Below, one piece after another: positions 1 through 8,529 of a stretch of DNA of 64,000 bases; position 1 is the stretch's first letter; every line of letters begins with the position of its first letter. The DNA comes from Candidatus Aquiluna sp. UB-MaderosW2red (GTDB lineage Bacteria > Actinomycetota > Actinomycetes > Actinomycetales > Microbacteriaceae): the NCBI RefSeq assembly GCF_900100865.1, contig NZ_LT627734.1:434001-498000 (forward strand), in the 5' to 3' direction. Made by a program: the position numbers and the translations under genes. Below the pieces are notes generated by a model. The model saw only the letters and a program-made list of their open reading frames with translations. It had not been told where the DNA came from and did not search any database.

Positions 1-2
1 GA

Positions 3-89
3 GTAGGTGCAGCTGGTGATAACGCAGCTATGGAATCGTTCTTCGCCTTGTTGCAAAAGAATGTCCTGAACCGGCAACCAACATGCTGA
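3..89 (+). pseudogene. IS3-family transposase (OrfB) C-terminal remnant
   Basis: The frame opening at the window edge reads GAAGDNAAMESFFALLQKNV and ends at a TGA after 28 codons. Stretches of the form DNA-x-x-ESFFALLQKNVL are typical of the integrase core of IS3-type transposases in actinobacteria, including the last catalytic glutamate (the E of MESFF). Intact relatives continue for about 60 more residues, whereas here the frame stops and nothing recognisable follows. It therefore looks like an internal fragment of a dead element. The 5' part lies outside the window. Confidence 0.7.
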
Positions 90-207
90 TCCATGAGCAG
101 TTGGAAGTCATAAACGTTCGGTAAACACGACTGTATCGGAGCCCAGAAATTGACCCAATCTAGACTCTGGAATTGACACAAGAGGTGAGAGCGGGTTTTT
201 CAAGTTG

Positions 208-3200
208 ATGGCTAAACAGTTCAGGAGATTAGTGGCGCTGGGTTCTGCCCTGGCGCTGATGGGGTCTTTTTTTGTCGCTTTGCAGCCGGCCGCTGCTAGC
301 CAGATTGCCCCCTGCAGCTTTGCTGCGGGTGCGGGTACTTCAGTGAGTCCTTATCTAGTTGGGTCGCCGGAAGATCTTGTGATGGTGCAAAACTGCCACG
401 GATCCGGAAATGACCTTTTCTTCCAGCAAACTGCTGACGTAGATTTAGGCTCAATCTCAAATTGGACCCCCATTGGCAATCACACAACCGCATTCAATGA
501 CAACTATGACGGCGGCCTCTATCTGATAAAAAATCTGACTATCGATGCCAGAACCACGGCCTCATCGGAGTTTGGCCTTTTTGGACTAGCTGATTCTGGG
601 ACTGATGTATACCCGGAAATTAGGAGGATAATTCTTAGTGGGGTTAGCCTCCGAGTGGCCGTGGCAGATCCAACCCACCAGGTGTTTGTCGGGGCTTTAG
701 CTGGCAATCTCATAAACGACCAATTCAGCTCTCTCACAACATTCAGCGCCTCGGGCAGTGTCCTGGTAACTGGAGAAGCCGCCGCAGGTTCAGCCACGGG
801 CGGGTTGATTGGCAAGTCTGCGGGGGCCGCAGCTATTCCAACAGGCTTGAGATTTGACGGTACAGTTTCCTCCAGCGCGGAAATAACCGGTGGCCTTGTC
901 GGTCATCTAATTTATGGGGGGTCCCGCACCGCCAACATTGACATTAGCTCTGTGGTTGGAAGCGTAAGTGGAGCCAAGTATGTAGGCGGGTTTTTGGGTA
1001 GCTTCGATAATCCCACAGAAAAAGAATTTACAGTGAGAAACAGCTACTTGTCAGCAAGTGTCTCCTCAAGCGCTAGCTATAGTAACCGACTCATTGGCAA
1101 TGCTTCTGGCAAATTGCCAAAGGTGGGCGGCAGCGGGATCCGCGTTGCAATAGATGTGTTAGGCGGGGTTGTAGATCAGACTGGCATTGAAGGTCAGGTG
1201 TCTCAAGTATCAACTTCCCTGCTCGACAGTTACTGGCCTAATGCAATAACAGACGGATACACCATCGACCCGAATACCACTCGGTTTATTTTTTGTGACG
1301 AGGTAAACCGCGGCTTGCCGGTTTCTATGTCTTTTTTTTCCAGGCAGTTCAGCTATGACGAGAACCCTGGTTCCCAATTCAATGGCACCGGTCCGTGTCA
1401 AATGACTTTTGAGGATCAGTCTGTACTCTTCTTCCCCTCAGACCGAGCAAAAGTAGCGGTCAAGCTCACTCCCGGAACTGGATACCCAGCGGTTGAGAAA
1501 AGCGTTGTTTCGATTCAGAGCGACCCGAGTGGGTTATTCAGGGTTAGCTCGGTTGTGAACAACGAAATTAGCCTGACGGTTTCAGCAACTCTTCCAGCAG
1601 GCAGCTACCCGGTGAGTATCAAACTGGACCGTCCTGACGTTCACCTCTACACAGGCCGAACCATCTCGCTCAACGTCATTTCCTGCAACTATGAGGGTTC
1701 AGGAACAACTGCAGACCCTTATGTTGTTGACTCGGCAAATCTCCTTGCACAGGTCGCGAACTGTTCTTCGGATCCTTCAACTGAATTTAAGCTAACCCAA
1801 GACCTGGACCTCAGTGGAAGGTCCTGGAACCCAATTGGCACAAATGAAAAGCCCTTCACTGGCATCTTCGACGGCAGTGGACACACCATCTCGGGTATCA
1901 GTGTTACCGGCGACTTAGGTGACCAGTTTGGTCGCAGCTCGAGCGACGGTGCAGGCCTGTTTGGCAATGTTTCAGAAGCAGAAATCAAGAATTTGTTGGC
2001 CTCTGGCAACATAATCTTAGAAGGCGAACAAGCCTCCAGCATTGGTGGAGTCGTTGGAAACCTCAATCAGAGCGATGTAAGCAATCTGAGCTTCACAGGA
2101 GAAATTTCAGCCCCCAGTTTGGATAATCTTGGTGGCATTGTTGGTGAATCCTCCAACAGCACCATTTCAAACAGCGCCATATCAAAGCTCACTATGGAGG
2201 GTGACGATAATCTCGGTGGCATTGTTGGGTTTTCTGAGAACAGCACCATCATTTCAAACAGCACCATATCAAACCTCACTATGGAGGGTGACGATGATCT
2301 CGGTGGCATTGTTGGTGATTCCAGCGACAGCACCATTTCAAACAGCGCCATTTCAAACCTAACCATTAAGGGCAAGGACGATAATCTCGGTGGCATTGTT
2401 GGTAATTCCAGCGACAGCACCATTTCAAACAGCGCCATATCAAAGCTCACTATGGAGGGTGACGATAATCTCGGTGGCATTGTTGGTAAATCCTCCAACA
2501 GCAAAATTACAGACAGCGTGGTGTCGAACCTAAACATGAGCGCGACTGGAGGTAGCGCGAGTAAGCACGGTGGCCTAATCGGTCAAATGACCGGCAACTC
2601 CTCCCTAACCAAGGCGTCTGTTTCTGGGAGCATCACTAGTGAAGCGCAAGTCGGAGGGGCAGTAGGGATGCTCGTATCGGGTGAAATCAACTTCGTATCT
2701 GTCAAAGTCAACTTGAATTTAGTGGGCGATGATATCAATGAGATCGGTGGGTTCGTCGGGAACCAAGCCGGCGGAAAAATTTCAAACAGCTATGCAATCG
2801 GAACCATCAGCGATGCCGAGGGTAGCCAGTACTCCAGCCCGATGAGCATCGGCTCCTTCGTGGGAACTCTAAATTCTGACTCCGGTAGCATTATTGTGAA
2901 CAGCTATGCAGCAGTTGAGGTGTTACTTGATTCTCCAGCAACGCATGTTAAAGACGCACCGTTTGCTGGTGCATTCGTAGCAAACTTTGACATTATAAAA
3001 AGCTATCTTCTAGGAGTCGACACCACACGCACTTGCACCTCACCAACCCTGAACTGTTACGACGTCACCGCAACGGGTGCGGTAGCTATGAAGAACATTC
3101 AAACCTTCGAGACGGCCGGCTGGGAAATCCAGCCAGGCTGGGCAGCTTTTTCTTTGACAAGTGATGTCCCAACTCCGGTCAATGAGAGCATCTGGGGCAT

Positions 3201-3837
3201 TTGTGCTTCAGTTAATGAGGGGCTGCCATTTTTGATGCATGAGGCAAGCGCGGATCCCTGCAACACATCAGCTAGCACACCTGCAGCTAGCTCGCCTGCA
3301 GCTAGCCCTCCTGCAGCTAGCCCTCCTGCGCCCTACTCAGGTCCCATAATCATGTCGGTATCAAGTACTCAGCTTTCCAACCCGGCTGGTAAGTCTTTGA
3401 CCATATCGGGTCAAAGACTAAGCGGCACTAGTTCTTTGACCGTGGATGGGAAAGCCCTGACCATTATTTCTAAGTCAGACAACGTGATTGAAGTGACACT
3501 TCCTGAGCTGAGTATTGGTTCAAAGAACATAATCTTGGTTTCTAGTTCCGGAGTGGTAACCCACCAAAATTCCTTTGAGGTTGTGTTGGAGCAAGCACTT
3601 GGAGAACAAGGCAAGGTCAACGTCGGCTCCTTCAACGGCAAGCTGGTTGTCTATGCACTTGGTCTTGACCAGGCTCGCATCACCTGGAAGGTTGGCGGCA
3701 TCTGGGGTCAGGACTTAGCTGATGGAAACACACTGAATCGATTTGACAGGCTTACTCCGAGAAAGGGAGTCACCGTGAAGGTGGATATCTTTGTTGATGG
3801 TGTGAAGCGGATGACAAAGAGCGTTCTGACTCGATGA
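208..3837 (+). CDS. Secreted GLUG-repeat surface protein with C-terminal IPT/TIG-like domain
   Basis: A large exported protein of about 1209 residues. The N-terminus is a signal peptide (KR-rich start, hydrophobic ALGSALALMGSFFVAL, then LQPAAASQ). Two long regions (about residues 45-340 and 500-920) carry GLUG-type repeats of the form GGIVG / GGLIG / GGFVG, as in bacterial adhesins. A Pro-Ala-Ser linker (about 1024-1045) leads to APYSGP and an IPT/TIG-like beta domain (about 1047-1127). No LPXTG motif or terminal membrane anchor is visible, so attachment is unclear. TTG at 205 lies directly before the ATG at 208; GAGGTGAG at 182-189 is the nearest ribosome site. The next gene, a response regulator, follows after about 50 bases. 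A cell-surface or matrix role is inferred from architecture only. Confidence 0.75.
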   Translation: MAKQFRRLVALGSALALMGSFFVALQPAAASQIAPCSFAAGAGTSVSPYLVGSPEDLVMVQNCHGSGNDLFFQQTADVDLGSISNWTPIGNHTTAFNDNYDGGLYLIKNLTIDARTTASSEFGLFGLADSGTDVYPEIRRIILSGVSLRVAVADPTHQVFVGALAGNLINDQFSSLTTFSASGSVLVTGEAAAGSATGGLIGKSAGAAAIPTGLRFDGTVSSSAEITGGLVGHLIYGGSRTANIDISSVVGSVSGAKYVGGFLGSFDNPTEKEFTVRNSYLSASVSSSASYSNRLIGNASGKLPKVGGSGIRVAIDVLGGVVDQTGIEGQVSQVSTSLLDSYWPNAITDGYTIDPNTTRFIFCDEVNRGLPVSMSFFSRQFSYDENPGSQFNGTGPCQMTFEDQSVLFFPSDRAKVAVKLTPGTGYPAVEKSVVSIQSDPSGLFRVSSVVNNEISLTVSATLPAGSYPVSIKLDRPDVHLYTGRTISLNVISCNYEGSGTTADPYVVDSANLLAQVANCSSDPSTEFKLTQDLDLSGRSWNPIGTNEKPFTGIFDGSGHTISGISVTGDLGDQFGRSSSDGAGLFGNVSEAEIKNLLASGNIILEGEQASSIGGVVGNLNQSDVSNLSFTGEISAPSLDNLGGIVGESSNSTISNSAISKLTMEGDDNLGGIVGFSENSTIISNSTISNLTMEGDDDLGGIVGDSSDSTISNSAISNLTIKGKDDNLGGIVGNSSDSTISNSAISKLTMEGDDNLGGIVGKSSNSKITDSVVSNLNMSATGGSASKHGGLIGQMTGNSSLTKASVSGSITSEAQVGGAVGMLVSGEINFVSVKVNLNLVGDDINEIGGFVGNQAGGKISNSYAIGTISDAEGSQYSSPMSIGSFVGTLNSDSGSIIVNSYAAVEVLLDSPATHVKDAPFAGAFVANFDIIKSYLLGVDTTRTCTSPTLNCYDVTATGAVAMKNIQTFETAGWEIQPGWAAFSLTSDVPTPVNESIWGICASVNEGLPFLMHEASADPCNTSASTPAASSPAASPPAASPPAPYSGPIIMSVSSTQLSNPAGKSLTISGQRLSGTSSLTVDGKALTIISKSDNVIEVTLPELSIGSKNIILVSSSGVVTHQNSFEVVLEQALGEQGKVNVGSFNGKLVVYALGLDQARITWKVGGIWGQDLADGNTLNRFDRLTPRKGVTVKVDIFVDGVKRMTKSVLTR
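2120..2545 (+). repeat. Tandem coding repeats (about 84-90 bases, about 5 units) in the GLUG surface protein
   Basis: Nearly identical units start around 2122, 2206, 2290, 2379 and 2463. Each encodes (D)NLGGIVG followed by SSxSTISNSAIS and LTMEGDD or a variant. The DNA identity is high (the string encoding LGGIVG plus flanks recurs almost unchanged). This suggests recent expansion or gene conversion, and the copy number could vary between strains. The repeats also create long spurious antisense frames. Confidence 0.85.
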
Positions 3838-3887
3838 TCTGACAAACCATCGGCGGCATTCAGAAACCCCGGGGAGATGTGGTGTGG

Positions 3888-4544
3888 ATGCTAGATAATG
3901 ACCAGATGGATCAGAACTTTGTTCGAACGGTGTTGTTGGTTGATGACGAGCCGATAATCACGACTCTTTTGGCAGAGCGCCTAGACGCGTCAGGTTTCAA
4001 GACATTTGTTGCTCATGATGCCCTGAGTGCCAAACAAATCGCTCAAAAAAACGACCCCGATGCGGTGGTGGCGGATCTCGACCTTGGAGAAGGCCCATCA
4101 GGGACCGAGTTGATTGCTGCTTTAGCTGCAATCAATCCAGCGATGGGTTTTGTGTTACTCACCAACTACACCCCGACCGCCTCCGAACTCAAGTCGGCCC
4201 CGAACCTGCGATATCTAAGCAAGCGAGAAATACACAACATCAATACGGTGGTGGAGGCGCTGGATAGCGTGATGTCGACGGGTCGGCAGGTCACCGGGGA
4301 AATCAAGCCTTCTGTGTTGAGCAAACTAACCAAGGGTCAGCTGGCCGTGTTGGCGCTGATGGCAAGGGGTCTAAATAACCAAGAAATAGCCCTTGAACGA
4401 AAAGTTGGACTGCGGGCCGTTGAGCAGAGCGTGCACCGGATTTACATGGCCTTGGAATTGCATAAAAACAGTGGTGGTTCGAATCGAGTGGCAGCAGCCC
4501 GGATCTATTCATTGGGGATGGGTCTTAGGGGAGGTAAACCCTAG
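3888..4544 (+). CDS. LuxR-type response regulator (surface locus 1)
   Basis: A two-component response regulator of about 218 residues. The receiver domain begins VLLVDDEP, with the phospho-acceptor aspartate in ADLDLGEGPSG and the conserved lysine region at LSKRE. A C-terminal LuxR/FixJ-type helix-turn-helix follows (LTKGQLAVLALMARGLNNQEIA, with AVEQSVHRIY as recognition helix). GGGGAG at 3871-3876 lies 11 bases before ATG 3888; GTG at 3879 or 3882 is an alternative start. Its stop codon is followed immediately by the kinase start at 4545, so the two form a pair. It is a clear paralogue of the regulator at 13148-13801; both share GPSG after the Asp loop, VLTN and the RAVEQS helix. It likely controls the upstream surface gene, but that is inference. 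Confidence 0.85.
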   Translation: MLDNDQMDQNFVRTVLLVDDEPIITTLLAERLDASGFKTFVAHDALSAKQIAQKNDPDAVVADLDLGEGPSGTELIAALAAINPAMGFVLLTNYTPTASELKSAPNLRYLSKREIHNINTVVEALDSVMSTGRQVTGEIKPSVLSKLTKGQLAVLALMARGLNNQEIALERKVGLRAVEQSVHRIYMALELHKNSGGSNRVAAARIYSLGMGLRGGKP

Positions 4545-6209
4545 ATGGCAAATTGGCGAAGAATCGGCGGACCCAACGGCATAACCTTTTTGGCCTGGGC
4601 GCTGCTGTCACCAATCAGCATATTTTTCACCTGGGCCTGGGTCCCAGAGGGCTACCTAGCTGGCGCCACGGCTCTTGCTGGAATTAGCGTGGGGGTGATT
4701 GGTCACCTTGTCACCGGGTTGGTGTTGGCCCTGGGTAAGTACACGCTGTTGCGAAAAGTTGCCATGAAGCCCAGGCCAATTGCAACCGTGTTGGTCTTTT
4801 TGGCAGCGGGTGCTGCCAGAGGGTTCTCGGTTTCATTTGGGCTTGAGGCCCTAGGGGTAACGGCCCAAGCTGATTATTCAAACCGAATGACCTCGGGCGC
4901 TTTACTGATTCTGGTTTGGTTTTCAGTCTCGGCCATATTGGTGGATCGGGTTCGAAGCTATCGGTCCGGTTACGAAGAACTCGCTGCACAAATTCAGAAG
5001 TTGCAATTGCTTAGAAATCAAGAGCAGTCCCAACTCGAAAAGACCCAGCAAGAGCTAATGCAGCAGATCTCTGGGACTCTGAGCCAAGCTTTGAAACCTG
5101 GCAGCTCGGCCAAAGACATTCACGACGCGCTGGACACCATGATCAGGCCCTTGGTGACAGGTATTTCCCTCGCACCTAATTTTGAACTTGAGCACAAAGT
5201 CCCAAAGCGAAGAATCGCTTTGGGACCGGTTCTGAAAACAGCACTGCACCAAACCCCCTATAACCCTTTGGGGGTGAGTCTCTTGGCGGTGCTGGGTTCG
5301 CTATATTCGCGAATTTGGCAGGGCGGCTGGATGGGTGTTGTTGACTCTGTTTTGACCGCAGGGATAATTGCGGTGACGTTTGTGCTGGCTAAAAAGTTTC
5401 GGGTCTTTGGACCAAAAGCGCTTCTGGTATGGCTGGCAGCCGGCTTGCTTAGCTCTACTCAAACAGTGCTTTTGTCTGGGCCTTTCGACCAGGAGAGGCT
5501 GCCGATCATATTGACGCTTTCGGTAAACGTTCTCATACCCGCATTTCTAATAGCCGTCACCAGGGCACTGAGTGTGGAATCACAAAACAACTTGCATAAG
5601 TTGGCCGAGGTTGTCGAGGGTCTCGAGTGGCAAACCGCATCACTGACTCAGCGTGACGGGGTTCAAAGAAGAAGGATCGCTCGTTTTGTGCACTCTGATC
5701 TGCAGTCCAGACTTCGAGTCTTTGCGTTGCGGCTTGAAATATCAGACCGAGCTCCAACCGATGTGGAATTAGAAGCGATAAAAAAAGAGTGCGAAACCCT
5801 CTTGGGGACTCAGCTGCAGCAGAGCGACTTCGGGAAATTCACCAAGGACATCAAAGAACTCTGGCGCGGGGTGCTGGAGATTGATTTTTACATCACACCC
5901 ATCGTGCTGCATGAACTTGAGTCCGACCCCTTCTGCAGCGCAGCAGCGATCGAGGTGGTCAGGGAGTCTTTGTCAAACGCGGTTAGGCACGGGAAGGCAA
6001 GTCGGGCCAAAGTAAGCCTGAGCACTAAGCCGAGAGACCCCAAAAGCCGAGAGCTTTATATAGCGGTCCGAGACAATGGCAAGCTTGGCAAAGCCCAGCC
6101 CTACGGCTACGGCCTTAGCTCGATTCAAGAGCTCTCCAAAGAGCACGCTCTCTCAAGTGAATCTGGCTCCACCGAGCTCACCGCCTCATTGAGCCTCTCG
6201 CTCAATTAG
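4545..6209 (+). CDS. Membrane sensor histidine kinase (HisKA_3/NarX-like)
   Basis: A 554-residue sensor kinase. Two multi-helix membrane blocks (about residues 8-140 and 235-345) are separated by a charged coiled coil (QKLQLLRNQEQSQLEKTQQEL). The phosphorylation site is H383 in RFVHSDLQSRL, the HisKA_3 class that pairs with LuxR-type regulators. The ATPase domain follows, with N-box ESLSNAVRHG (about 472-481) and a G-box at DNGKLGKAQPYGYGLSSIQE. The tandem membrane blocks and the lack of a PAS or large extracellular domain suggest sensing within or at the membrane. The ATG abuts the stop of the regulator, with GGGGAGG at 4528-4534 as ribosome site. The signal is unknown. Confidence 0.85.
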   Translation: MANWRRIGGPNGITFLAWALLSPISIFFTWAWVPEGYLAGATALAGISVGVIGHLVTGLVLALGKYTLLRKVAMKPRPIATVLVFLAAGAARGFSVSFGLEALGVTAQADYSNRMTSGALLILVWFSVSAILVDRVRSYRSGYEELAAQIQKLQLLRNQEQSQLEKTQQELMQQISGTLSQALKPGSSAKDIHDALDTMIRPLVTGISLAPNFELEHKVPKRRIALGPVLKTALHQTPYNPLGVSLLAVLGSLYSRIWQGGWMGVVDSVLTAGIIAVTFVLAKKFRVFGPKALLVWLAAGLLSSTQTVLLSGPFDQERLPIILTLSVNVLIPAFLIAVTRALSVESQNNLHKLAEVVEGLEWQTASLTQRDGVQRRRIARFVHSDLQSRLRVFALRLEISDRAPTDVELEAIKKECETLLGTQLQQSDFGKFTKDIKELWRGVLEIDFYITPIVLHELESDPFCSAAAIEVVRESLSNAVRHGKASRAKVSLSTKPRDPKSRELYIAVRDNGKLGKAQPYGYGLSSIQELSKEHALSSESGSTELTASLSLSLN

Positions 6210-6578
6210 GCGCTGCACCGCAAGCTTTTTCCTGGCCTCTAGCAAAAGTAAATCCCCGACTCGGTAGGGGTTAACTATTTCTACCCCGTATGACAAGTGA
6301 TTTGTGAAGCCCAGTGCTGGTTTTTGCAAACTTCGAGACAAGCTCTCCGATTCAAGACCAACACCCTTTAATTCGGGCGGGGTATTAGTTGTTCGGGTTG
6401 CCATAACAACTGAAAGTTCTGGGTCATGATATGTGTCCCCTGGATACCTGTTATTTATTTTTATGCACTCGGGCTGTGGTTTGGGATTCCAGCGTTTTGC
6501 TAGGGATATGACAGCTAGGAAGCGCATTCAATAGTTCGGGTGATGATTCCGGCTCGTCGAGTTATGGAGGTAGTTTGC
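6210..6578. other. Intergenic stretch without a convincing gene
   Basis: About 370 bases between the kinase and a small exported peptide. A 113-codon frame on the minus strand (6186-6527) overlaps the end of the kinase and matches no family I know. It has no ribosome site, so I do not call it. No strong hairpin or tRNA was seen. Confidence 0.4.
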
Positions 6579-6758
6579 ATGCGTAAAGCAGCTGTCCTTG
6601 CCGTAATATTTGGCCTTTTTGCCACCTCTGGCGTGGTGGCCTTGAATCTGCAGGCTTTCCCTAAGGACATTAGCTTCACCAAGGACATTCCCTCCTATAA
6701 ATCATCGGAGATTATCGGGCAGAAGCTTTGGAATGAGACCCCTTTGCAGCTTCTCTAA
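6579..6758 (+). CDS. Small exported or membrane-anchored peptide, 59 aa
   Basis: An ATG at 6579 is preceded by a good ribosome site (GGAGG at 6566-6570, 8 bases away). The product starts MRKAAVLAVIFGLFATSGVV, a signal-peptide-like or single membrane helix, followed by about 35 polar residues. No family recognised. It stands between the surface-protein/two-component block and the AbiE-like pair, whose toxin gene converges on it with only 4 bases between stops. The strong ribosome site and signal sequence argue that it is real. Confidence 0.55.
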   Translation: MRKAAVLAVIFGLFATSGVVALNLQAFPKDISFTKDIPSYKSSEIIGQKLWNETPLQLL

Positions 6759-6762
6759 ACCT

Positions 6763-7533
6763 TCATGGGTGGCGGGGTGATGCTGAACCCTGGAGAACCT
6801 GGAACCGGCGGCTTCGAGTTCGGGGACCGATTAGTTTTGAGATATGGCGAAGAAAAAGTTGGGTTGCAAAACCCCATTGGCGATCTTCGCGAAGGTGCTG
6901 ACCCGGTTGGCCTCGAAGTTGGGTTTCCTTGGCTAGTGGTGGCCGATAAACATCGTGGGCGTCTTTACTTATGAGCGTGTGGTCGCTTCCCCTAAGTCGG
7001 TCACTGATTTTTGCGGTTTTCACGATGATCAAAGCGGCCGGTCCGGCCACTTTTATTTCAAAGCTTCTAATGTCTTGGGTTTCAAACGAGTTGACAGTCA
7101 AAACTGAATTATCGACTAACGCACTGTTTAGACCGTCGATTATTCGCAGCGGGTCTTGGTCAGGCGGTCCGAGATTTGCACTTCTAGATTTAACTCCTCG
7201 GGTACTGATAATTCGTGGCTGAAAGAGGTCCAAGGGGACCCCTTCGGCATTTATCCAGTGGCCTGGGTTTTTTGCCGCCAGCGCATTTTCTAGATAGCCG
7301 GCTTGCTTTAGCAGCTTTCCAATCTCAGGGATTACTTCCAAGCTTCTAGTGTCAAAAGCAATATCAGCGTCTGAGGTCGCAGGGGCTAACGGTAGTTCGA
7401 TGTGATTGGAGTTTAGGTAAACGGCTTGAGCGCCAACCAGGATCAATGAGTCAAGATGCGGTGGCAAAGTCTCGAGCGCTCCCAAGAGCGTACGCCTGGC
7501 TACAACATCAGTGCTCTTTGCGCCAAATACCAT
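6763..7533 (-). CDS. AbiEii-like nucleotidyltransferase toxin, possibly with damaged C-terminus
   Basis: This is the second gene of an AbiE-like (type IV toxin-antitoxin) pair. The N-terminal 190 residues fit the DNA-polymerase-beta-like nucleotidyltransferase fold of AbiEii proteins: LILVGAQAVYL (glycine loop), TSDADIAFD (metal-binding Asp pair), a basic segment KTAKISDRLRGS, and KDAHDVYR near the end of the conserved core. After that residue the remaining 60 or so residues are arginine/glutamine/proline-rich and unlike the usual helical C-terminus, suggesting a frameshift or decay. Its start overlaps the end of the antitoxin gene by 26 bases. Relatives transfer nucleotides to tRNA or other targets; activity here is uncertain. 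Confidence 0.7.
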   Translation of the reverse strand: MVFGAKSTDVVARRTLLGALETLPPHLDSLILVGAQAVYLNSNHIELPLAPATSDADIAFDTRSLEVIPEIGKLLKQAGYLENALAAKNPGHWINAEGVPLDLFQPRIISTRGVKSRSANLGPPDQDPLRIIDGLNSALVDNSVLTVNSFETQDIRSFEIKVAGPAALIIVKTAKISDRLRGSDHTLISKDAHDVYRPPLAKETQLRGQPGQHLREDRQWGFATQLFLRHISKLIGPRTRSRRFQVLQGSASPRHP

Positions 7534-8464
7534 CGTTTTGTACCATCCAATCTAATAAGTTCTTGGCTTCTTCTGGGTTTCTACCTGGGCCGCTCATAAG
7601 GTCACGATAGGTCTGTGGAGCGCTGACTATTCTTAGGCCCTCAAATTCAGTGGTCCTTTGAAAGGGACCATCTGAATTTGGATAGGACAGCATCACATTG
7701 GCTCCACGGTTGGTTTGTCTAATGCCTAACTTATTGGCTAGTGCCTCGGGGTTGGTTGTACAGAGCATGGCTGTGTATAAGTCGGTGGAGCTTTTATAGG
7801 CAGCTGCCGAAATGGTGCCTGTGGCGGCATAGAGATCTTTATCGATTGTTTTCAGATCTAACAGCAGTTGCTCTAAGCCTCTGGGGGCTATGTAGCTTGT
7901 GGTCGAGCTTGTTGCAAAGAAATCACTTTCTGTGGACCAAGCTCTGAGTAGTTCTTGCCACTCAACTTTTTCTATCGAGCGTTTCTTATCGCGAGTAATG
8001 AAACCAACTTCCTCAAGCCTGTCCAAAACCCAATAGGCACTTCCTCTGGAAGTGCCAGATTCCCGAGCTAGTTCGGCAGTGAGATATGGCTCTTTTTTAT
8101 CTACCAATGCCCGAATAACTAATTCAGTTGAGACTCCCGTGAGCGAAGCTTTGGGTCGCCCAGGCTTTCGCCAAGGATCCATGTCCATACCGCGGTTGCT
8201 AATTAGCAAACCCATCTGCGGGGCAGCGATAAATATGTTTCCTGTCGCATCAGCGAAGGACATCCCTAACTTTCTTAGCTCCTGCTGAGCCGGCAGTGAG
8301 ATATACCTGGCGACTATAAAAGCCGTGGTTTCTTTGTCCTTGCTGGCGGCCTCTAGAACTTTGAGTCTTGTGGCTGCCAACTCGGGATGTGCTGCGCCCC
8401 GAGATCTTTCTATGACATTGAGGGCGGGGCGCTGACCCCGGGTGCATGTGTGGTAGCGTGTCAA
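7508..8464 (-). CDS. AbiEi-like winged-helix antitoxin/transcriptional regulator
   Basis: First gene of the AbiE-like pair. An N-terminal domain contains RYISLPAQQELRKLGM and FADATGNIFIA, as in actinobacterial AbiEi proteins. A central winged helix (about residues 115-170) contains LTAELARESGTSRGSAYWVL. The C-terminal half ends NLLDWMVQNDGIWRKEH. AbiEi proteins bind inverted repeats ahead of their own genes. I chose TTG at 8464 (about 318 aa) because the farther TTG at 8497 lies inside the 22-bp palindrome at 8488-8509, the likely operator. A degraded copy of the same junction exists at 12594-12690. Confidence 0.65.
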   Translation of the reverse strand: MTRYHTCTRGQRPALNVIERSRGAAHPELAATRLKVLEAASKDKETTAFIVARYISLPAQQELRKLGMSFADATGNIFIAAPQMGLLISNRGMDMDPWRKPGRPKASLTGVSTELVIRALVDKKEPYLTAELARESGTSRGSAYWVLDRLEEVGFITRDKKRSIEKVEWQELLRAWSTESDFFATSSTTSYIAPRGLEQLLLDLKTIDKDLYAATGTISAAAYKSSTDLYTAMLCTTNPEALANKLGIRQTNRGANVMLSYPNSDGPFQRTTEFEGLRIVSAPQTYRDLMSGPGRNPEEAKNLLDWMVQNDGIWRKEH

Positions 8465-8487
8465 TTTGAAACGCAGTGTTTTAATTC

Positions 8488-8509
8488 GATGTTTCAAGGT
8501 TGAAACATC
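8488..8509. promoter_or_regulatory. 22-bp perfect palindrome, candidate divergent operator
   Basis: GATGTTTCAA-GG-TTGAAACATC is an exact inverted repeat with 10-base arms. It lies between the AbiEi-like gene (minus strand) and the iron ABC operon (plus strand, start 8530). A further half-site-like TTTGAAAC lies at 8465-8472. It does not resemble the classic DtxR/IdeR or Fur iron boxes. It is most likely bound by the AbiEi-like winged-helix protein or another regulator of the transporter. Confidence 0.6.
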
Positions 8510-8529
8510 CCAATTGAGAGGAATGTCCG

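Noticed and set aside
2067-2537. 156-codon antisense frame across the GLUG repeats
   Set aside because: It is produced by the repeated codons of the surface gene on the other strand; low-complexity and without family features.
4478-4496. GGTTCGAATC tRNA T-loop-like string
   Set aside because: Lies inside the response-regulator coding sequence and no cloverleaf can be built around it.
6186-6527. 113-codon minus-strand frame between the kinase and the small peptide
   Set aside because: Overlaps the kinase 3' end, has no ribosome site and no recognisable family.
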